Shown here: one piece after another, positions 55,663-64,000 of the stretch
Position numbering within the stretch: position 1 is the stretch's first letter
Layout of the letters: the number at the start of each line of letters is the position of its first letter
Assembly (NCBI RefSeq): GCF_014171475.1
Contig: NZ_CP048817.1
Location: forward strand, 1,302,001-1,366,000
Direction: 5' to 3'
Length of the DNA stretch: 64,000 bases
DNA from: Sphingomonas sp. So64.6b
Lineage (GTDB): Bacteria; Pseudomonadota; Alphaproteobacteria; Sphingomonadales; Sphingomonadaceae
Translations under genes and position numbers: made by a program
Notes under the pieces: generated by a model
What the model was told of the DNA's origin: nothing
Seen by the model: the letters and a program-made list of their open reading frames with translations, nothing else
Databases searched by the model: none

Positions 55663-56361
55663 TCATGCGGGGACTTCGGCGCCATCCCAGGCGAAGACCT
55701 TGCCGCTGTCGGGTGCACGCAATCCGTCGATCACATCGAGCAATTGCACCGCCGCGCGATCGGGCGCGAACAGGTTGCCGGGCGTGACGTTGCCCTGAAA
55801 GGGGCGCGACAAGGCGGTATCGACTGTGCCGGGATGCAGACCGACAACGATCGAGCTGCTGTTGCGGCGCCGTTCCTCGATCGCCAGCGTGCGGATCATC
55901 ATGTTGAGCGCGGCCTTCGATGCGCGATAGCCATACCAGCCGCCGAGACGGTTGTCGGCGATGCTGCCGACCCGTGCGGTCAACGCGGCGAAGACGGTGC
56001 GGCCGGTCTTTGGCGTCAGCGGCAGGAAATGCTTGGCGACGAGTGCCGGACCGATCGTGTTGATCGCGAACTGGCGCGCGAGCCAGGCGGGCTCGAGATC
56101 GCCCAGCGCTTTTTCCGGGGCATGATCGCCTTCGTGAAGCAGGCCCGTGGCGATGAAGACCAGCGTCGGGGCGGGGCCATTGGCGACCAGTGTGGCGGCG
56201 GCGGCGACGCTGGATTCATCGGTCAGGTCGAGATGGCGATCGCCGCTGGCGCTGCGCGAGAAGCCATGGACGATGTCGAACGCTCCTTCGTCGACCAGTG
56301 CTTCCGCGAACGCGGCACCGATGCCGCCGGACGCGCCGATCACGACCGCCGCACCAGCCAT
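55663..56361 (-). CDS. SDR-family oxidoreductase
   Basis: The 232-residue protein is a short-chain dehydrogenase/reductase. The Rossmann motif reads IGASGGIG (about 8-15), and the catalytic residues are in WYGYRASKAALNM (YxxxK, about 147-159). The segment between strands 4 and 5 has FIATGLLH instead of the usual NNAG, as in the C-factor-like subgroup. The ATG at 56361 overlaps the yaaA stop as TGATG, so the two genes form an operon. Confidence 0.85.
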   Translation of the reverse strand: MAGAAVVIGASGGIGAAFAEALVDEGAFDIVHGFSRSASGDRHLDLTDESSVAAAATLVANGPAPTLVFIATGLLHEGDHAPEKALGDLEPAWLARQFAINTIGPALVAKHFLPLTPKTGRTVFAALTARVGSIADNRLGGWYGYRASKAALNMMIRTLAIEERRRNSSSIVVGLHPGTVDTALSRPFQGNVTPGNLFAPDRAAVQLLDVIDGLRAPDSGKVFAWDGAEVPA

Positions 56362-57122
56362 CAGGCGGGTTGACGCATAAAACGCCATTGCGTGTCACTG
56401 CTCTCGCCGGCGTCGAAGCGATAACCGTCGCTGTCGAAGCCCTTCATCGAATCGACATCGTCGATGCGGTGTTCGCACAGCCAGCGTGCCATCATGCCGC
56501 GCGCGCGTTTGGCGTTGAAGCTGACGAAACGTGGTCCATCCGGGCCGGGCTCGCGGAAATCGACCTGGATGACGCGGATATCGCGCGGCAGTCGATCCGC
56601 GACCGCATGCCAATATTCCTGGCTGGCGAGATTGAGTATGATGCCAGATCCTTCTTCGGTGACATCGTCGGCGAGCAGCGCGGCGATGCGATCGCCCCAC
56701 CAGTCGTACAGCGTCTTGCGGCGCGGCGCCCAGCGCGTGCCCATTTCGAGCCGATAGGGCCGCATCGAATCGAGCGGGCGGAGCAGCCCGTACAGGCCCG
56801 ACAGCATCCGGACATGATCCTGGGCGAAGGCGATCCCCTCCTCATCGACCGTTTTCGCGTCGAACCCGGTATAGACATCGCCGGCAAAGGCGAAGAGCGC
56901 GGGTCGCACCGGCGCTTGGGCGAAGCCGGCAAAGCGGTCGGCATTGAGCTTGGCCAGCGGCTTCGAGATGCCCATCAATCCGGCCAGCCGCTTCTGGCTG
57001 AGATTGGCGGCCGACTTGGCGAGCGCCGCCGCCTCGGTTTCGAAACGCGGTTCAGTCGGCGTCACGGCCGGTATCGGTTTCACATAGTCGAGCGTCTTGG
57101 CGGGGGAGAGGACAGCAATCAT
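56361..57122 (-). CDS. yaaA: Peroxide stress protein YaaA
   Basis: The 253-residue protein matches YaaA (DUF328), which limits iron-dependent damage during hydrogen peroxide stress and binds DNA. It starts MIAVLSPAKTLDYVKP, the family's invariant opening, and carries LMGISKPLAKLNADRF (about 49-64), LSGLYGLLRPLDSMRPYRLEMGTRW (split) and the C-terminal ARGMMARWL. Length fits the family. It leads a two-gene operon with an SDR. Confidence 0.94.
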   Translation of the reverse strand: MIAVLSPAKTLDYVKPIPAVTPTEPRFETEAAALAKSAANLSQKRLAGLMGISKPLAKLNADRFAGFAQAPVRPALFAFAGDVYTGFDAKTVDEEGIAFAQDHVRMLSGLYGLLRPLDSMRPYRLEMGTRWAPRRKTLYDWWGDRIAALLADDVTEEGSGIILNLASQEYWHAVADRLPRDIRVIQVDFREPGPDGPRFVSFNAKRARGMMARWLCEHRIDDVDSMKGFDSDGYRFDAGESSDTQWRFMRQPA

Positions 57123-57343
57123 CGCGCCCGGTTAGCGGGGTGACAGGCCCCGGTCAAAGCCCCACTCTTTATGTGCCGGGCGAGGTGATTCCTGCCCGTG
57201 GGAACCATGGCCTTGTTCAATCGTCGTTCAGCGCATGAGCGGCATTGGGCCCTCTTGTCACTTGCTTGAACCCTGCGCCTTGGGTGGCTACAGCGCGCAG
57301 GCTAGGGTAGGGCGCAGCGCGCCGCCAATAGGAGAGTTCCACC

Positions 57344-58663
57344 GTGAAGAAATTGTCCCGGGCCGCACTGGCGGCCATATTGATCGCCAGCACGTCCAGC
57401 GTCGCGATCGTCGCGCCGGCCTATGCCAAGAAGAAGGAAGAAGCGAAGCCTGGCGGGTTGCAGCTGAGTAAGGAAGCACGCGAGTTCGCGATCAAGATCG
57501 ACGAAGCGGGCAAGGCACGCGAAGCCACGACCGACAAGGCGCAGGGTGATGCGGCCTATGTCGCTGCGCTCGCCGCCAATCTTCCCGGCCTTGAGGGCGT
57601 GGCGAAGACCGATGACGAGAAGTATATCGCCCAAGCATATCGCTTCCAGTACGAGGCGATGAAACTGGGCGCAGGCGGCAATGAGGCGACTCTGGCCGGG
57701 CCGCTCGACGCACTGCTCGCCAATCCGAAGACGCCGGCGGATTCTATTGGGCGCTATGCCTTTATGCGCGGCAATATCGCCTATAACGCCAAGCAATATC
57801 CGGTCGCGCTGAGCAATTACACGCGGGCGAAGACGGCGGGTTACAACGCCAATGATATTTCGCTGTTGATCGCCAAGGCGAAGATCCTTGGCGGCGACCC
57901 CGCCGGCGGTGTCGCCGATATCGAGGCTGCGGTGGCGGCCGACAAGGCGGCTGGCAAGCCGGTGTCGGAGGATCTCTACACCTATGCGATCACCGCGCTG
58001 CAGAAGACCGGCGACAATGCCGCGACGCAACGCTGGACGCGCAACTGGCTGCACGCTTACGGCACGCCAAAGAACTGGCGTACCGCAATCTATGTGTTCG
58101 GGTTCCAGGGCGCAGGCGCCAAGCGCATCGACAAGAAGCAGCGCGTCGATCTGTTCCGCCTGATGCGCGCGACCAACGGCCTGGCGGGCCAGGAGGATTA
58201 TCTCGAATATGCCGAACTGACCTTCTCGATCGGCCTTGGCAGCGAGACGATCTCGGTGATCGACGAGGGCAAGAAGAACCAGAAGATTCCCGCAACGAGC
58301 ACCTCGGCGACCGGATATCGCGCCGATGCGGTCAAGCAGATCGCGAATGAAGGGTCGTTGGCGTCGCAGGAAACCAAGGCCAAGGCGGCGCCCAACGGCA
58401 AGCTGGCGGCTGATACCGGCGATTTCTGCCTTGGGCAGGGCAACAATGCCAAGGCGATCGAGATGTACCGCCTTGCGCTCACCAAGGGTGGGGTGGATGC
58501 GGATGAGGTGAATACCCATCTCGGCATCGCACTCGCCGGAACCGGCGACAAGGCCGGCGCCAAGGAGGCGTTCGCCCTGGTCAAGACCGCGCCGCGCAGC
58601 GAGATCGCGACGCTGTGGACGACCTGGATCGACGCGCCGACGGGTGCTGCACCTGCCGCCTGA
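57344..58663 (+). CDS. Exported TPR-like protein
   Basis: The 439-residue product has a signal peptide (about 1-28, ending PAYA) and a largely alpha-helical mature part. Several segments (YAFMRGNIAYNAKQYPVALSNY, then LISLLI-like pairs, and a final DFCLGQGNNAKAIEMYRLAL) look like degenerate tetratricopeptide repeats, which bind partner proteins. No enzyme motif is present. The start is GTG at 57344, with AGGAGAG upstream. A terminator at 58701-58730 follows. Confidence 0.75.
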   Translation: MKKLSRAALAAILIASTSSVAIVAPAYAKKKEEAKPGGLQLSKEAREFAIKIDEAGKAREATTDKAQGDAAYVAALAANLPGLEGVAKTDDEKYIAQAYRFQYEAMKLGAGGNEATLAGPLDALLANPKTPADSIGRYAFMRGNIAYNAKQYPVALSNYTRAKTAGYNANDISLLIAKAKILGGDPAGGVADIEAAVAADKAAGKPVSEDLYTYAITALQKTGDNAATQRWTRNWLHAYGTPKNWRTAIYVFGFQGAGAKRIDKKQRVDLFRLMRATNGLAGQEDYLEYAELTFSIGLGSETISVIDEGKKNQKIPATSTSATGYRADAVKQIANEGSLASQETKAKAAPNGKLAADTGDFCLGQGNNAKAIEMYRLALTKGGVDADEVNTHLGIALAGTGDKAGAKEAFALVKTAPRSEIATLWTTWIDAPTGAAPAA

Positions 58664-58700
58664 GCAGTTCGATTATTCGGGAATAAGATTCGGGAATAAG

Positions 58701-58730
58701 AAAAGGGCGGCAGCGATGCCGCCCTTTTTC
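58701..58730 (+). terminator. Rho-independent terminator
   Basis: AAAAGGGCGGCA, a 4-base loop and TGCCGCCCTTTTTC form a perfect stem followed by a T tract. It lies 38 bases after the stop of the TPR-like gene and is the clearest intrinsic terminator in the window. Confidence 0.9.
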
Positions 58731-58762
58731 ATTGGGGTCTTTGCGACTTGCGTCGAGACGGT

Positions 58763-58835
58763 ACCAGCCCGCTCCCCCTCCCGACCACCCATTTCAGGAT
58801 ATTCTGTGGGTGGTCGGGAAGGGGAGCGGGCTGGT
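58763..58835. repeat. 29-bp inverted repeat
   Basis: The arms 58763-58791 and 58807-58835 are complementary at 28 of 29 positions around a 15-base loop, far longer than a normal terminator stem. It lies just before the Lrp gene's 3' end, between convergent genes, beside a conventional terminator. Confidence 0.8.
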
Positions 58836-58860
58836 ATCGTCTAAATCGCCCGATTCTCGC

Positions 58861-59328
58861 TCAGCCGGGGCGGACCGGGATGCCTGGTACTGATTTCGCG
58901 GTGCGGATGGTGAGCGACGTCTTGACGCTGGCCACGTTGGGCGCGGGGGTCAAATGCGTCGTCAGTATGTCCTGGAAGCTCTTCAGGTCGCCGGCAACGA
59001 TCTTCAGGATGAAGTCGATCTCACCATTGAGCATATGGCATTCGCGGATTTCTGGAATCACCGCGACATGTTCCTCGAACGCGGCAAGGTCATGCTCGGC
59101 CTGACTGCGCAGGCTGACCATCGCGAACACGGTTATCGGATAGCCCAGCGTCGCCGCGTCGAGTTCGGCATGATAGCCCTTGATCGCACCGGCATCCTCG
59201 AGCGCGCGGACGCGACGCAGACATGGCGGCGCGGTCAGGCCGACCCTTTCGGCGAGTTCGACATTGGTCATCCGCCCGTCGTCCTGCAACAAACCCAGAA
59301 TCTGTCGGTCGATTTGATCAAACGCCAT
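58861..59328 (-). CDS. Lrp/AsnC-family regulator
   Basis: The 155-residue protein has the Lrp helix-turn-helix (IDRQILGLLQDDGRMTNVEL then ERVGLTAPPCLRRVRAL, about 6-45) and the RAM ligand-binding fold with VSLRSQ..HDLAAFE and REC.MLNGEIDFILKI. Such regulators sense amino acids. The start at 59328 is chosen for family length. It is divergent from the sensor-kinase-like gene, separated by 78 bases. Confidence 0.88.
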   Translation of the reverse strand: MAFDQIDRQILGLLQDDGRMTNVELAERVGLTAPPCLRRVRALEDAGAIKGYHAELDAATLGYPITVFAMVSLRSQAEHDLAAFEEHVAVIPEIRECHMLNGEIDFILKIVAGDLKSFQDILTTHLTPAPNVASVKTSLTIRTAKSVPGIPVRPG

Positions 59329-59406
59329 TGCGCAACGCTCCCGCGGGTCGCGAGTTTTCGCGCGCCTCTCAATCATTCAGCATAAGATAATTGCGAGGGA
59401 ACGCAA

Positions 59407-61350
59407 TTGTCCCACATTGCTACGTCCCGAAATCAACGGTTCCTCAACCGCGCCGGGGCGGTTAAGAAATCCTTACGACGCGCCATCTGGCGGTTCGTGA
59501 TGGGGGCTCCCGGTTTGCGCTTCGACGACAGTCTTGAAACGGTACTCTCGGCAGACATGTCGACCCCGTTTGGCGCGCAATCGGCATGGCGCCAGCTGGT
59601 CGACCTGATCGGGCGGCGCCGAGTGCCGGTGGATTCCACCGCGATCGCACGGTTGCAGGTACTTCGCGCGCAGGTGCCGCCGCCGGTTCGCGCGGCAAGT
59701 GCGCGGTCGCTCGCTTTTGCCGACCCGCCCGCTGCGCTGGTGCAATTGTTCGCCGATGACGAGATCGCCGTCGCCGCGCCGGTCCTGCGTGTCGCCAGGA
59801 TGCGCGTCGATCAGTGGATCGCAATGCTCCCCGGCCTGTCGCCCGCGGGGCGATCGGTTCTGCGCCATCGTCGCGATCTAGCGCCCGAAGTACGCCGCGC
59901 ACTGGAGAGTTTCGGGGCGGTCGATTTCCGTTTGCCGGCCGCTGAGGTCATTCCGTTATCCGACCTTGCGTCGGGGGCGGAGAGGAGCGCGATCGATCAA
60001 ATCGTGGTCGAACCGGGCAATGAAGCAGAGGCGCCGGCGGGTGCCGCGAACCCGATCTTTCAACCGCCAGTCGATTCGGCATTCGTCTCGCTTGGGTCGG
60101 TCGCGCTGGGCTTACCGGTCGTCGCCGAGGCGTTGCGCCTGGCGGATGATGTGCCCGCTTCGATCGAGCCCCAGGCGGACGGGCCGTTCCAGATCAACGA
60201 ATTGCTGCAGCGGATCGATGCCTATCAGCGCCAGCGCGAGGATTCGCCCACCGTGCCGCTGTTCCGCAGCACACCCGATGCGCAGCCGGCATTGTTCGAG
60301 CTGGAGCCGGTCGTGGCGCCGAGCTTTCGCTTCGAAACCGATGCTGCAGGCGTGGTGCGCTGGATCGAAGGCGCCGCCCGCGCGGCGTTGATTGGCCTGT
60401 CGCTCGATTTCGCGGCACTGCCGAACGGATCGCGCGTCGATGGCGTCGCGGCGGGTGCGTTTCGCCGCCGGGCCGGGTTCGCCAATGCGCGCCTTGTCGT
60501 CGATGGCCAGTCGGACGCCGCAGGCCAATGGCGCATTACCGGTATTCCGGTGTTCGACCGCGAGAGCGGCCGTTTTACCGGTTATCGCGGCACCGCTCGT
60601 CGGCCGCGAGCGGACGAAAGCGCCGAGCCGATCCACGCGTCGCGCAATCCCCAGTCCGACGCCTTGCGCCAGCTCGTCCATGAGTTGCGCACGCCGACCA
60701 ATGCCATTGCCGGTTTCGCAGAGATGATCGAAACGCAATTGCTCGGGCCGGTACCTCAGCCGTATCGCGACCATGCCGGCACGATCCGCAACCAGGTGGC
60801 CGACCTGCTCACCGCGATCGACGATATCGATCTGGCCGCGCGGATCGAATCGAACGCGCTCGACCTGCGCCCCGGCACTGTGCCCGTTGCACCCCTGCTC
60901 GCCCAGGTGGCGGGCGATCTGGCACCGCTTGCCGGCTTACGCGGCTCGTTCCTGACGATCGATCCCGGCCCGCTCGACATGGCGATCGCCGGTGACGATC
61001 GCGCGGTGGAACGGTTGATCGCGCGGTTGATGGCGACATTGGTCGCCTCGGGTAGCCAGGGCGAGACGATCGGTGTCACCGCGGCACTGGGTAGCGATGC
61101 ACAGATCATCTTCACCTTCGATCGCCCGCGCACGCTCGCCGCTTATGGCGCTGAGAGCATCCTGACGATCGACGCGGAGACGGAGGCCGAAGCCGAGGGC
61201 GCGCCGTTGCTCGGCACTGGCTTCGCCCTGCGGCTGGCGCGTAATCTTGCCGCCGAACTTGGCGGCGCTCTCGCGATCGGTGAGCAAAACTTGACATTGT
61301 GCTTGCCCGCCGCCGTTATCGCCGTCGTGGAGCAGGCTTCTTCCAGCTGA
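59407..61350 (+). CDS. Sensor histidine kinase-like protein with degenerate ATPase domain
   Basis: The 647-residue protein has a long N-terminal region without membrane helices, a PAS-like segment (about 300-390), and a HisKA domain with the phospho-accepting His in VHELRTPTNAIAGF (about His 425). The ATPase domain after about 500 lacks a recognisable N box asparagine and DxGxG motif, ending only with LARNLAAELGGAL, so ATP binding is doubtful. It might act as a phosphatase or phosphotransfer partner. The start is TTG at 59407 after GAGGG; an in-frame ATG lies at 59500. The polysaccharide deacetylase gene begins three bases after its stop. Confidence 0.8.
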   Translation: MSHIATSRNQRFLNRAGAVKKSLRRAIWRFVMGAPGLRFDDSLETVLSADMSTPFGAQSAWRQLVDLIGRRRVPVDSTAIARLQVLRAQVPPPVRAASARSLAFADPPAALVQLFADDEIAVAAPVLRVARMRVDQWIAMLPGLSPAGRSVLRHRRDLAPEVRRALESFGAVDFRLPAAEVIPLSDLASGAERSAIDQIVVEPGNEAEAPAGAANPIFQPPVDSAFVSLGSVALGLPVVAEALRLADDVPASIEPQADGPFQINELLQRIDAYQRQREDSPTVPLFRSTPDAQPALFELEPVVAPSFRFETDAAGVVRWIEGAARAALIGLSLDFAALPNGSRVDGVAAGAFRRRAGFANARLVVDGQSDAAGQWRITGIPVFDRESGRFTGYRGTARRPRADESAEPIHASRNPQSDALRQLVHELRTPTNAIAGFAEMIETQLLGPVPQPYRDHAGTIRNQVADLLTAIDDIDLAARIESNALDLRPGTVPVAPLLAQVAGDLAPLAGLRGSFLTIDPGPLDMAIAGDDRAVERLIARLMATLVASGSQGETIGVTAALGSDAQIIFTFDRPRTLAAYGAESILTIDAETEAEAEGAPLLGTGFALRLARNLAAELGGALAIGEQNLTLCLPAAVIAVVEQASSS

Positions 61351-61352
61351 GC

Positions 61353-62390
61353 GTGGCAGCGACCACCCCCCCCTCGACCGGAGCATCGATCGGGGCGGTC
61401 CACCGCCCTGCGCCTCCGGCTGCCGCTGATCTGGTCGCGTGGCCCGACGATTTCGGCACCCGCTTCACGATCATGGTCGATACCGAGGAGGAGTTTGACT
61501 GGAACGAACCGCTGTCGCGCGATTCGCGCGGCGCGTCCGCGATGGCAGCGCTGCCCGAAGCACATCGCCGCTTCGTCGATCGCGGTGTACCGCTGACTTA
61601 TCTCATCGACCATCCGATCGCGACCGATCCGCTCTCGATCGACGTGTTGCGCGGTGTGCTGGCCGACGGCGTATCGGCGATCGGGACGCAGCTCCACCCT
61701 TGGGTCAACCCGCCGTTCGAGGAGAGCATAACGCCGGCAAACAGCTTTGTCGGCAACTTGCCTGAAGCGCTCGAAGCAGCGAAGATCGATGCGCTGAGCA
61801 CCGCGATCGTCGCGGCGTTCGGCGTCGCGCCACGAGCCTATCGTGCCGGGCGTTATGGTATCGGCCGCTCCACCTTCGCGCTGCTCGCATCGCGCGGCTA
61901 CCGGATCGATAGCTCGATGCGGTCGGCTTATGACTATAGCGCAGAGGGCGGACCCGATTTCCGAGCGATCGGCAATCATGCCTTTCATGCGGGGCCGGAT
62001 GGCGCAATCCTGGAATTGCCGCTGACCAGCGTGTTCACCGGCGCCGCGCGCCGCGGCGGGATGGCGCTTTATCGGGCGCTGAAACATGTTCCGAAGGGCC
62101 GGGGGGTGTTCGCCCGTGCCGGGTTGTTGTCGCGGGTCGCGCTGACGCCCGAGGACATGCCGCTCGCCGATGTGCTGGAAGCGATCGCGGTTGCACTGGG
62201 CGAAGGTGTGCGAGTGCTGAATTTTTCGTTCCACTCGCCCTCTCTTGCCCCCGGCCACACGCCTTATGTGCGCGACGTGGCCGATCTGGTCGCGTTCCAC
62301 CGCTGGTGGGACAGCGTGCTCGCCGATCTCGACAGGCGCGGCGTCCGCCCGGCGTCGCTCGACCAACTGATCGCGGCGGGCGCAAAGTAA
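61353..62390 (+). CDS. Polysaccharide deacetylase family protein (WalW-like)
   Basis: The 345-residue protein resembles NodB-fold polysaccharide deacetylases of the WalW type. RFTIMVDTEEEFDW (about 38-51) holds the first acidic metal-binding motif, GTQLHPWVNPP the His motif, and FRAGRYG- and FHSPSL-type segments the later motifs. It has no signal peptide, so it may act in the cytoplasm. The start is GTG at 61353, two bases after the kinase-like gene, which suggests they are expressed together. Confidence 0.8.
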   Translation: MAATTPPSTGASIGAVHRPAPPAAADLVAWPDDFGTRFTIMVDTEEEFDWNEPLSRDSRGASAMAALPEAHRRFVDRGVPLTYLIDHPIATDPLSIDVLRGVLADGVSAIGTQLHPWVNPPFEESITPANSFVGNLPEALEAAKIDALSTAIVAAFGVAPRAYRAGRYGIGRSTFALLASRGYRIDSSMRSAYDYSAEGGPDFRAIGNHAFHAGPDGAILELPLTSVFTGAARRGGMALYRALKHVPKGRGVFARAGLLSRVALTPEDMPLADVLEAIAVALGEGVRVLNFSFHSPSLAPGHTPYVRDVADLVAFHRWWDSVLADLDRRGVRPASLDQLIAAGAK

Positions 62391-62442
62391 CATCGTCCGA
62401 CTTGCCACCGCAGCCGCGCCTCCGCTAACGGGGCAGGCGGTG

Positions 62443-62519
62443 GGGCCTGTAGCTCAACTGGTTAGAGCTGCCCGCTCATAACGGGTAGGTTGCGGGTTCA
62501 AGTCCTGCCGGGCCCACCA
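62443..62519 (+). tRNA. tRNA with CAU anticodon (tRNA-Ile2 or elongator tRNA-Met)
   Basis: The 77-base sequence folds as a tRNA: acceptor GGGCCTG/CGGGCCC with one G-U pair, D arm from AGCTC, anticodon stem CCCGC/GCGGG-like around CTCATAA (CAT at 62477-62479), T arm TGCGGGTTCAAGTCCTGCC-like, and an encoded CCA. C34 must be modified to lysidine for Ile2; base sequence alone does not separate Ile2 from Met. Confidence 0.93.
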
Positions 62520-62671
62520 ACCGCCCGCCGTCGTGGCGACAGCGATGCTATCGCACGTCCCAAGGCGAGCGTGGCAGACGGCGCGGCTTTGCCGCGGCGC
62601 GAACTGTTTAGTCATTCATTGCCGCAAGCGCCTTGCGCCCCCGGAATTGCACGCCTAAGCGAAACCCGCGT

Positions 62672-62749
<78 letters not shown>

Positions 62750-62884
62750 CACCGTTTTCCGAGGGCGTCCGAAGACCCTCCAAAACGTCCCCGAGCCTCA
62801 ACGCTCACTCTTATATTTCAATCATTTAGCATACCACTGGGTCCCAGGGGCTGGCCTTGCAGCGCACCCGGATTATTGCCAGTT

Positions 62885-62934
62885 TGTTGGTTCAAATTCG
62901 ACTGAACCAACATCCAACCAACACTGAACCAACA
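62885..62934. repeat. Iterated 10-bp motif upstream of the integrase gene
   Basis: TGAACCAACA occurs at 62903-62912 and 62925-62934, a close variant at 62914-62923, and the reverse complement at 62885-62894. The three direct copies are spaced exactly 11 bases apart, about one helical turn, and end 28 bases before the integrase ATG. They look like arm-type integrase or regulator binding sites. Confidence 0.65.
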
Positions 62935-62962
62935 AATTTGGTCAGTGCGGGAGTAAGGCGAA

Positions 62963-63820
62963 ATGCTGACCGATATCGCACTCAAGAACCTGAAGCCCGA
63001 GTCCAAGGCGTACAAGCGTTCGGATGGCGGTGGGTTGTTCGTCACCGTCCTGCCCAATGGACGAAAATACTGGGGCATCGCCTGCCGGGTAGCCGGAAAG
63101 CAGAAATTCCTTTCTGGCGGAGCTTACCCCGAGGTCAGTCTCCGAGACGCCCGCGACTGGCGTGAGGCGATCAAAGCCCAGATTGTACTGGGTATGGAAT
63201 TGACCGCCCAGCCCAAGAGCCGTGTGAAGGTTGCTAAAACGCCGCCACCAAAGCCCGCTACGGATGCACTGGAAGGTAGCTTCAAGGCTGTAGCGCTCGA
63301 GTGGTACGAGACCAGGCTGCTGGGTTGGTCACCGCGCTATGCGGGCGTGCTGATGCGGCGGATGAAAGCCGACATTTTTCCCGTAATCGGCGACGAGCCA
63401 ATCGCCAGCATCACACCCCGGCAGATGCTGGAAGCGCTTCGGGCGATCGAGAAGCGCGGCTCGATTGAGATGGCGCATCGCGTCAAGAACCACTGCAGCG
63501 AGGTGTTTCGCTACGCCATCCCAGACGGTCGATGCGAAAGCGGTCCTTGTCGCGACCTCGCGCCAGTTCGGGTTCGAAGAGCCGTGCATCGATGCCTTCG
63601 ATCAAGGCATCGATGGCGAGACCACGGGCGTCGGCATCCTTTCCGACCAGTCCGATGCAGAGCAGGAGATGGCCGGGTTCGCGCCAAGGGCGCCCGCGCT
63701 GGAACAGCGGCTGGAAATAGCCATGGCTCGGGCTCCAGCTACTGCTATTCTCATCGGTTCGCAGCATCAACCTCGTTACGCCACGAATACACGAGGCAGC
63801 TGGGTTCTGGGGCCACATGA
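62963..63820 (+). pseudogene. Truncated P4-type tyrosine integrase
   Basis: The frame starts with the DUF4102 arm-binding domain of P4-family integrases: MLTDIALKNLKPESKAYK then SDGGGLFVTVLPNGRKYW (about 1-36). The core-binding domain runs to HRVKNHCSEVFRYAIPDGR (about 172-190). Beyond about residue 200 the family similarity ends and the frame reads antisense through another gene fragment. The catalytic domain with R-H-R-Y residues is missing, so it cannot be active. It lies downstream of tRNA-Pro, the classic position for an island integrase. ATG is preceded by GGAGTAAGG. Confidence 0.82.
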
Positions 63821-64000
63821 AGGATAGCCACTGCGATACCCAAGGCGAATTCATCTCTCCAGACCAGTAGCGCTTTGTGTCCATGCGTCGGTTGAGCGCG
63901 GCTGCCGGCAAGCTGCTCCAGTCAGTCGCGGCTCGAACTCTGATCGCCGAAGTGATCCGCCCAAAAAAGCCGCTTGGCTTCTCGAAGTCCGCAGCGCCCT
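63483..64000 (-). pseudogene. Fragment of a DUF6493-like protein, running off the right edge
   Basis: The minus-strand frame stays open from the window edge and reads TDWSSLPAAALNRRMDTKRY, then SPWVSQWLSFMWPQNPAA and RPWREPGHLLLCIGLVGKDA, ending near DALIEGIDARLFEPELA. This resembles the C-terminal region of large cytoplasmic proteins of the DUF6493 type. Similarity stops around 63560, where the truncated integrase begins on the other strand, so the two fragments were joined by a deletion or rearrangement. The assignment is tentative; the start lies outside the window. Confidence 0.4.

Overview
The window is GC-rich alphaproteobacterial chromosome, most likely from Sphingomonas or a close relative. 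The grounds are gene content and family resemblance: korAB, a two-gene pdhA/pdhB with a lipoyl domain on E1 beta, a LiuR-type MerR gene beside an acyl-CoA dehydrogenase, UbiA/HAD and YhhN proteins, TadE/TadG proteins, and frequent intergenic hairpin repeats. Almost all of it is dense core-type sequence with many ATGA, GTGA or TGATG overlaps. Both ends are accessory DNA.

Left accessory end (1-3360). Base composition is visibly less GC-rich. A plus-strand pair (DUF5343, then a TIGR02391-family protein) is followed by a third overlapping gene that is cut after 33 codons. A compact minus-strand operon follows: GvpU-like protein, TIR-domain protein, RipA-family membrane protein. It is bracketed by degenerate ~45-bp direct repeats (one copy on the left, two on the right). 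The last right copy overlaps the 3' end of azoR, which looks like the island/chromosome junction. The TIR operon is the best candidate here for an undescribed (probably anti-phage) system.

3.3-18 kb: azoR with a divergent LysR gene, an NTF2-like protein with a second LysR gene, secreted proteins (M23 peptidase, PPC-domain protein), a glyoxalase-fold protein, an ArnE/F-like small transporter divergent from a membrane glycosyltransferase and a HAD-UbiA fusion, rppH, an HSL-type esterase, a class II histone-deacetylase-like amidohydrolase, and korA/korB.

18-36 kb: a small exported protein and photolyase coupled to korAB, a cyclopropane-fatty-acid synthase homologue, beta-lactamase-fold hydrolases, SDR, purF, a Rho-N-like small protein, hisI with a lipoprotein, the MerR regulator with acyl-CoA dehydrogenase, a SleB-type cell-wall hydrolase, a TetR/O-methyltransferase pair, and an MFS-cysK operon.

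36-50 kb: pdhA-pdhB, a three-gene TadG/TadE-type minus operon, a phytoene-synthase-like protein, an EF-hand protein, trmFO with two small membrane proteins and a GbsR-like regulator whose apparent operator occurs twice, asd with a candidate leader peptide, a second glyoxalase-fold protein, lysoplasmalogenase, DUF488, and a truncated AAA ATPase.

50-64 kb: hydrolase lipoprotein, DUF952-gyrA, yaaA-SDR, a TPR-like exported protein, an Lrp regulator, a degenerate sensor kinase with a polysaccharide deacetylase, and two tRNA genes (CAU and UGG anticodons). A truncated P4-type integrase then marks the start of a second accessory region that runs off the right edge.

No rRNA genes, CRISPR arrays, riboswitches I could recognise, or intact insertion sequences are visible. 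All calls come from reading the sequence; no database search was run.
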